A DNA stretch of 64,000 nucleotides, taken from positions 1 through 64,000 of the forward strand of contig NZ_CP047187.1 in the NCBI RefSeq assembly GCF_030408615.1, in the 5' to 3' direction. The notes under the pieces were generated by a model that did not search any database, was not told where the DNA came from, and saw only the letters and a program-made list of their open reading frames with translations. How positions within the stretch are numbered: the first letter of the stretch is position 1; every line of letters begins with the position of its first letter. Positions 61,261 to 64,000 of the stretch are shown one piece after another. Origin of the DNA: Corynebacterium bovis DSM 20582 = CIP 54.80. GTDB taxonomy: Bacteria > Actinomycetota > Actinomycetes > Mycobacteriales > Mycobacteriaceae. The position numbers were made by a program, and so were the translations under genes.

Positions 61261-63239
61261 CCTCACCCGCCCACCCGGTGACCCCGGGGACACCGGACGA
61301 CCCCGGCGGACACGCCGGGGTCACCGGCACCGCGACCGCGACCGCTCCCTCGTCGGCGACCGCGGCCGGCACCGCGTCCCCGTCCACGCCCCCGTCCGGC
61401 GCGACGACCCGCATCCTCCGCCCCGTCCTCCCCGCCCTCACGGTCGGCGTGGTCCTCCAGGTGCTCGGCTCGGCGGTCTCCGTCGTGACCTACCTGGCCC
61501 TCGCCGCGCTCGCCGACCGCCTCCTCCGGGGCGGGACCGTCGTCACCGGCCCCCTCCTGTGGTTCCTCACCGGCCTCGGGTTCAGCGCCCTGTTCGGCGC
61601 GCTCGCCCTGCTCGTCACGCACTTCGCGGATGTGAGCCTCCAGGCGCGGCTGCGGCTCACCCTCGCCGCGAAACTCTCGCGGCTGCCCCTCGGGTGGTTC
61701 GACGACCGCTCCTCCGGGCGGGTGCGACAGGCCGTCCAGAACGACGTCGACTCCCTGCACCAGCTCGTCGCCCACACCGTCGTCGAGATCGTCGCCGGCG
61801 TGCTCACCCCCCTCGCGGGCGTCATTGTCTGCTTCATCCTCGACTGGCGGCTCGGCCTCGTCGCCCTGCTGCCCGGCGTGCTCTACCTCGTCGTGTTCAG
61901 CGTCCTCGCCCGCGGGTCGAACCGCGAGGTCATGGACCGCATCCACGAGGGCCTGGCCGGGGTGTCCGACGCCGTCGTCGAGTACGTCAACGGCGTCGCC
62001 GTGCTCAAGATCTTCAACCACGGGGAGGAGGGCTCCCGCCGGTTCACCGAGCGCTCGGAGACCTTCCTCCGCGAGTTCGCCGCGATGGTCGCGCCGCAGA
62101 TGCGCGCCCAGTCCGTCGCCGTGATCTTCCTCTCCGCGGCGTTCGCCGGGGCCGTCGAGCTCGCCGCCGGCACGTGGTTCGTCCACGCCGGGTGGACCCG
62201 CCCCGCCGACGTGCTCGTCGTCACGGTCATCGCGATGCTGCTGCCGGCGAGCCTCCAGACCCTCGCCCTCGGCAACCAGGCCCGCACCCAGGCCGTCGAC
62301 GCCGCCGGGCGCGTCGTCGCGATCCTCGACGAACCCGAGCTGCCCGTCAGCGCCGACCCGCAGCGGCCCCGGCCGGACACCACGGTCGACGCGGCGACGA
62401 CCGGGCCGCGGTACAGCGTCTCCCTCCGGGACGTCACGTTCTCCTACGGGACGGGCGCCGGCAGCGGCAGCGACGGGAGCAGCGGCAGCGCTGACGCCCC
62501 CGCCGCCCCCGCCGTCGACGGCGTCACCGCGGAGATCCCCGCCGGCGGCGTCACCGCGCTCGTCGGCCCCTCCGGGTCCGGCAAGTCCACCCTCGCCGCG
62601 CTCATCGCCCGCTTCCGGGACGTCGACGCCGGCTCCGTCGCCGTCGGCGGCGTGGACGTGCGCGACATCGACCCGGAGGTGCTGCGCCGGACCGTCGGCA
62701 CCGTCTTCCAGGACACGGGCCTGCTGTCCCTGTCCGTCATCGACAACATCCGGCTCAGCGCCCCGGACGCCCCGGACGAGCAGGTCGTCGAGGCCGCCCG
62801 CGCGGCGAACATCCACGACCGCATCCTCGCCCTGCCCCGCGGGTACGACTCGGTCGTCGGCGAGGACGCCCGCCTCTCCGGCGGCGAGGCCCAGCGCATC
62901 GGCATCGCCCGCGCGCTCCTCGCCGACACCCCGGTCCTCATTCTCGACGAGGCCACCTCCGCGACCGACCCCGAGTCCGAGACCGCCGTGCAGGAGGGGC
63001 TCACGCGCCTCACGCGCGGCCGGACCGTCGTCGTCATCGCCCACCGCCTCACGACCGTCGCGGACGCCGACCGCATCCTCGTCATGGACCGCGGGGCCGT
63101 CGTCGAGTCCGGGACGCACGACGAACTCCTCGCCCGCGACGGGCTGTACGCCCGGATGTGGGCGGACATGGAGCAGACGAGCGAGCAGGCCACGGGCCAG
63201 AACACAGCCCCGACCACGGACCAGGAGGTCACCCGGTGA
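61257..63239 (+). CDS. ABC half-transporter, YbtP-like
   Basis: A 660-residue fused TMD-NBD exporter-fold protein. After a 55-residue Thr/Pro/Ala tail come six TM helices (about 60-350). The NBD has Walker A GPSGSGKST (Lys443), signature LSGGEAQR (about 540), Walker B LILDEATS and H-loop IAHRL. YbtP/YbtQ and IrtA/IrtB have this fold but import metal-siderophore complexes. GTG 61257 overlaps the thioesterase stop, with AGAAAGG 7 nt upstream. It probably pairs with the next gene. Confidence 0.92.
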   Translation: MTSPAHPVTPGTPDDPGGHAGVTGTATATAPSSATAAGTASPSTPPSGATTRILRPVLPALTVGVVLQVLGSAVSVVTYLALAALADRLLRGGTVVTGPLLWFLTGLGFSALFGALALLVTHFADVSLQARLRLTLAAKLSRLPLGWFDDRSSGRVRQAVQNDVDSLHQLVAHTVVEIVAGVLTPLAGVIVCFILDWRLGLVALLPGVLYLVVFSVLARGSNREVMDRIHEGLAGVSDAVVEYVNGVAVLKIFNHGEEGSRRFTERSETFLREFAAMVAPQMRAQSVAVIFLSAAFAGAVELAAGTWFVHAGWTRPADVLVVTVIAMLLPASLQTLALGNQARTQAVDAAGRVVAILDEPELPVSADPQRPRPDTTVDAATTGPRYSVSLRDVTFSYGTGAGSGSDGSSGSADAPAAPAVDGVTAEIPAGGVTALVGPSGSGKSTLAALIARFRDVDAGSVAVGGVDVRDIDPEVLRRTVGTVFQDTGLLSLSVIDNIRLSAPDAPDEQVVEAARAANIHDRILALPRGYDSVVGEDARLSGGEAQRIGIARALLADTPVLILDEATSATDPESETAVQEGLTRLTRGRTVVVIAHRLTTVADADRILVMDRGAVVESGTHDELLARDGLYARMWADMEQTSEQATGQNTAPTTDQEVTR

Positions 63240-64000
63240 TCCGCTCACTGCTCGCCCTCACCGACGGCCCGGACAGCCGGCGGATGCGCCGGGTCCTCGC
63301 CCTCGCCGTCGCCGCCGGGATCACGCAGGGCGTCGCCGTCCTGCTCATGGTCCCCGTCCTCACCGCGCTGTTCCGCGCCGACTGGTCCGCGACGGGCCGC
63401 GCGCTCGTCGTGCTCGCCGTCGCGGTCGTCGTCCACTCCGTCGTCATGGCCGTCGCGACCGGCGCCGGGTTCACCGGCTCGCTCGGGGTCATCCGGTCGA
63501 TGCACCGGGGCCTCGGGCGGACGCTGCTCCGCCTGCCGCTCAGCTGGTTCGGCCCGGAGTCGCAGGGCCGCGCGTCCCACTCGGCGGTGCGCGGGACGCT
63601 CTTCGTCGCCACGGCGGCGATGGACGTCCTCGTCCCCCTCACCGTCAACGTCACCGCCCCGGCGACGATCGCCGTCGGGGCACTGTTCCTCGACTGGCGG
63701 GTCGGGCTCGCGCTCGTCGTCGCCGGGCCGGTCGTGTACCTGTCCTCCCGCGTCGCCGCCCGGTGGGAGTCCGCCGGGGAGGAGCGGGTGCGGGAGGTCC
63801 GCGCGGAGACGGACTCCCGGCTGCTCGAGTTCGCCCGGGGCCAGCAGGTCCTCCGCGCCTCGGGGATCGCCGCGGACTACCCGCCGCTGCACCGGGCGGT
63901 CGACCGGCAGCGGGCGATGGGCCGCCGGGCCCTGTGGCTGTCCGTCGGCGGGATGGTCCTCCAGGGGTTCGTCATCCAGTTCGTCCTCGGTGCGGTGTCC
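63236..64000 (+). CDS. ABC half-transporter, YbtQ-like (5' part; cut by window end)
   Basis: 255 codons are open from GTG 63236 to the window edge. GTG overlaps the previous stop (GTGA) and has AGGAGG (63223-63228) 7 nt upstream. The visible part is a TMD: hydrophobic helices (VLALAVAAGITQGVAVLLMVPVL; LVVLAVAVVVHSVVMAVATGAG), a coupling-type LGRTLLRLPLSWFGPES motif and AGPVVYLSSRVAARWE. The NBD would lie beyond 64000. Partner of the preceding half-transporter. Confidence 0.88.
   Translation, partial: MIRSLLALTDGPDSRRMRRVLALAVAAGITQGVAVLLMVPVLTALFRADWSATGRALVVLAVAVVVHSVVMAVATGAGFTGSLGVIRSMHRGLGRTLLRLPLSWFGPESQGRASHSAVRGTLFVATAAMDVLVPLTVNVTAPATIAVGALFLDWRVGLALVVAGPVVYLSSRVAARWESAGEERVREVRAETDSRLLEFARGQQVLRASGIAADYPPLHRAVDRQRAMGRRALWLSVGGMVLQGFVIQFVLGAVS

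Overview
The window reads as the replication-origin region of a very GC-rich actinobacterium, most likely a high-GC Corynebacterium. Base 1 is the dnaA start codon. The order dnaA-dnaN-recF-dciA-gyrB-gyrA-DUF3566-tRNA-Ile/Ala, with no gnd between dnaN and recF, and the block crgA-pabA-pknB-pknA-pbpA-rodA-pstP-fhaB-fhaA-tRNA-Leu are typical of Mycobacteriales and fit Corynebacterium best. The genus call is inference; I could not compare sequences.

Region 1 (1-14.5 kb): replication initiation and topoisomerase genes on the + strand. The dnaA-dnaN gap holds DnaA boxes and an 18-bp palindromic direct repeat (oriC). parS-like sites lie in dciA and between gyrB and gyrA. A small antitoxin/toxin-like pair and a serine hydrolase sit between the gyrase genes. 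tRNA-Ile, tRNA-Ala and a strong terminator close the block.

Region 2 (14.5-24.7 kb): a patchwork of a second tRNA-Ala, two MFS transporters, a lower-GC gtrA gene, a flavin monooxygenase, a Lys/Ala-rich membrane protein, cyclophilin, rhomboid protease, crgA and pabA. Several of these genes look leaderless.

Region 3 (24.7-40.1 kb, - strand): the cell-growth and peptidoglycan operon fhaA/fhaB/pstP/rodA/pbpA/pknA/pknB. It runs with only 28 bp of gap into a two-component system and an unusual one-polypeptide ABC transporter.

Region 4 (40.8-64 kb): tRNA-Leu, a DHA2-type MFS exporter and, divergent from it, a yersiniabactin/pyochelin-like metallophore locus. This locus has a 4893-residue NRPS with four cyclization-type domains and two predicted cysteine adenylation domains, a fused saccharopine-dehydrogenase/thiazolinyl-imide-reductase protein, a type II thioesterase and two ABC half-transporters (the second cut by the window edge). 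The gene order matches irp/ybt loci. A perfect palindrome with the outer arms of a FUR-family operator lies 54 bp before the NRPS start, suggesting metal control and possibly a zinc-acquiring product. This is the best candidate for an undescribed system here. A second candidate is a 13-mer, GGCGTCGTCCCCC, present nine times on both strands and only in intergenic DNA or protein linkers and loops.
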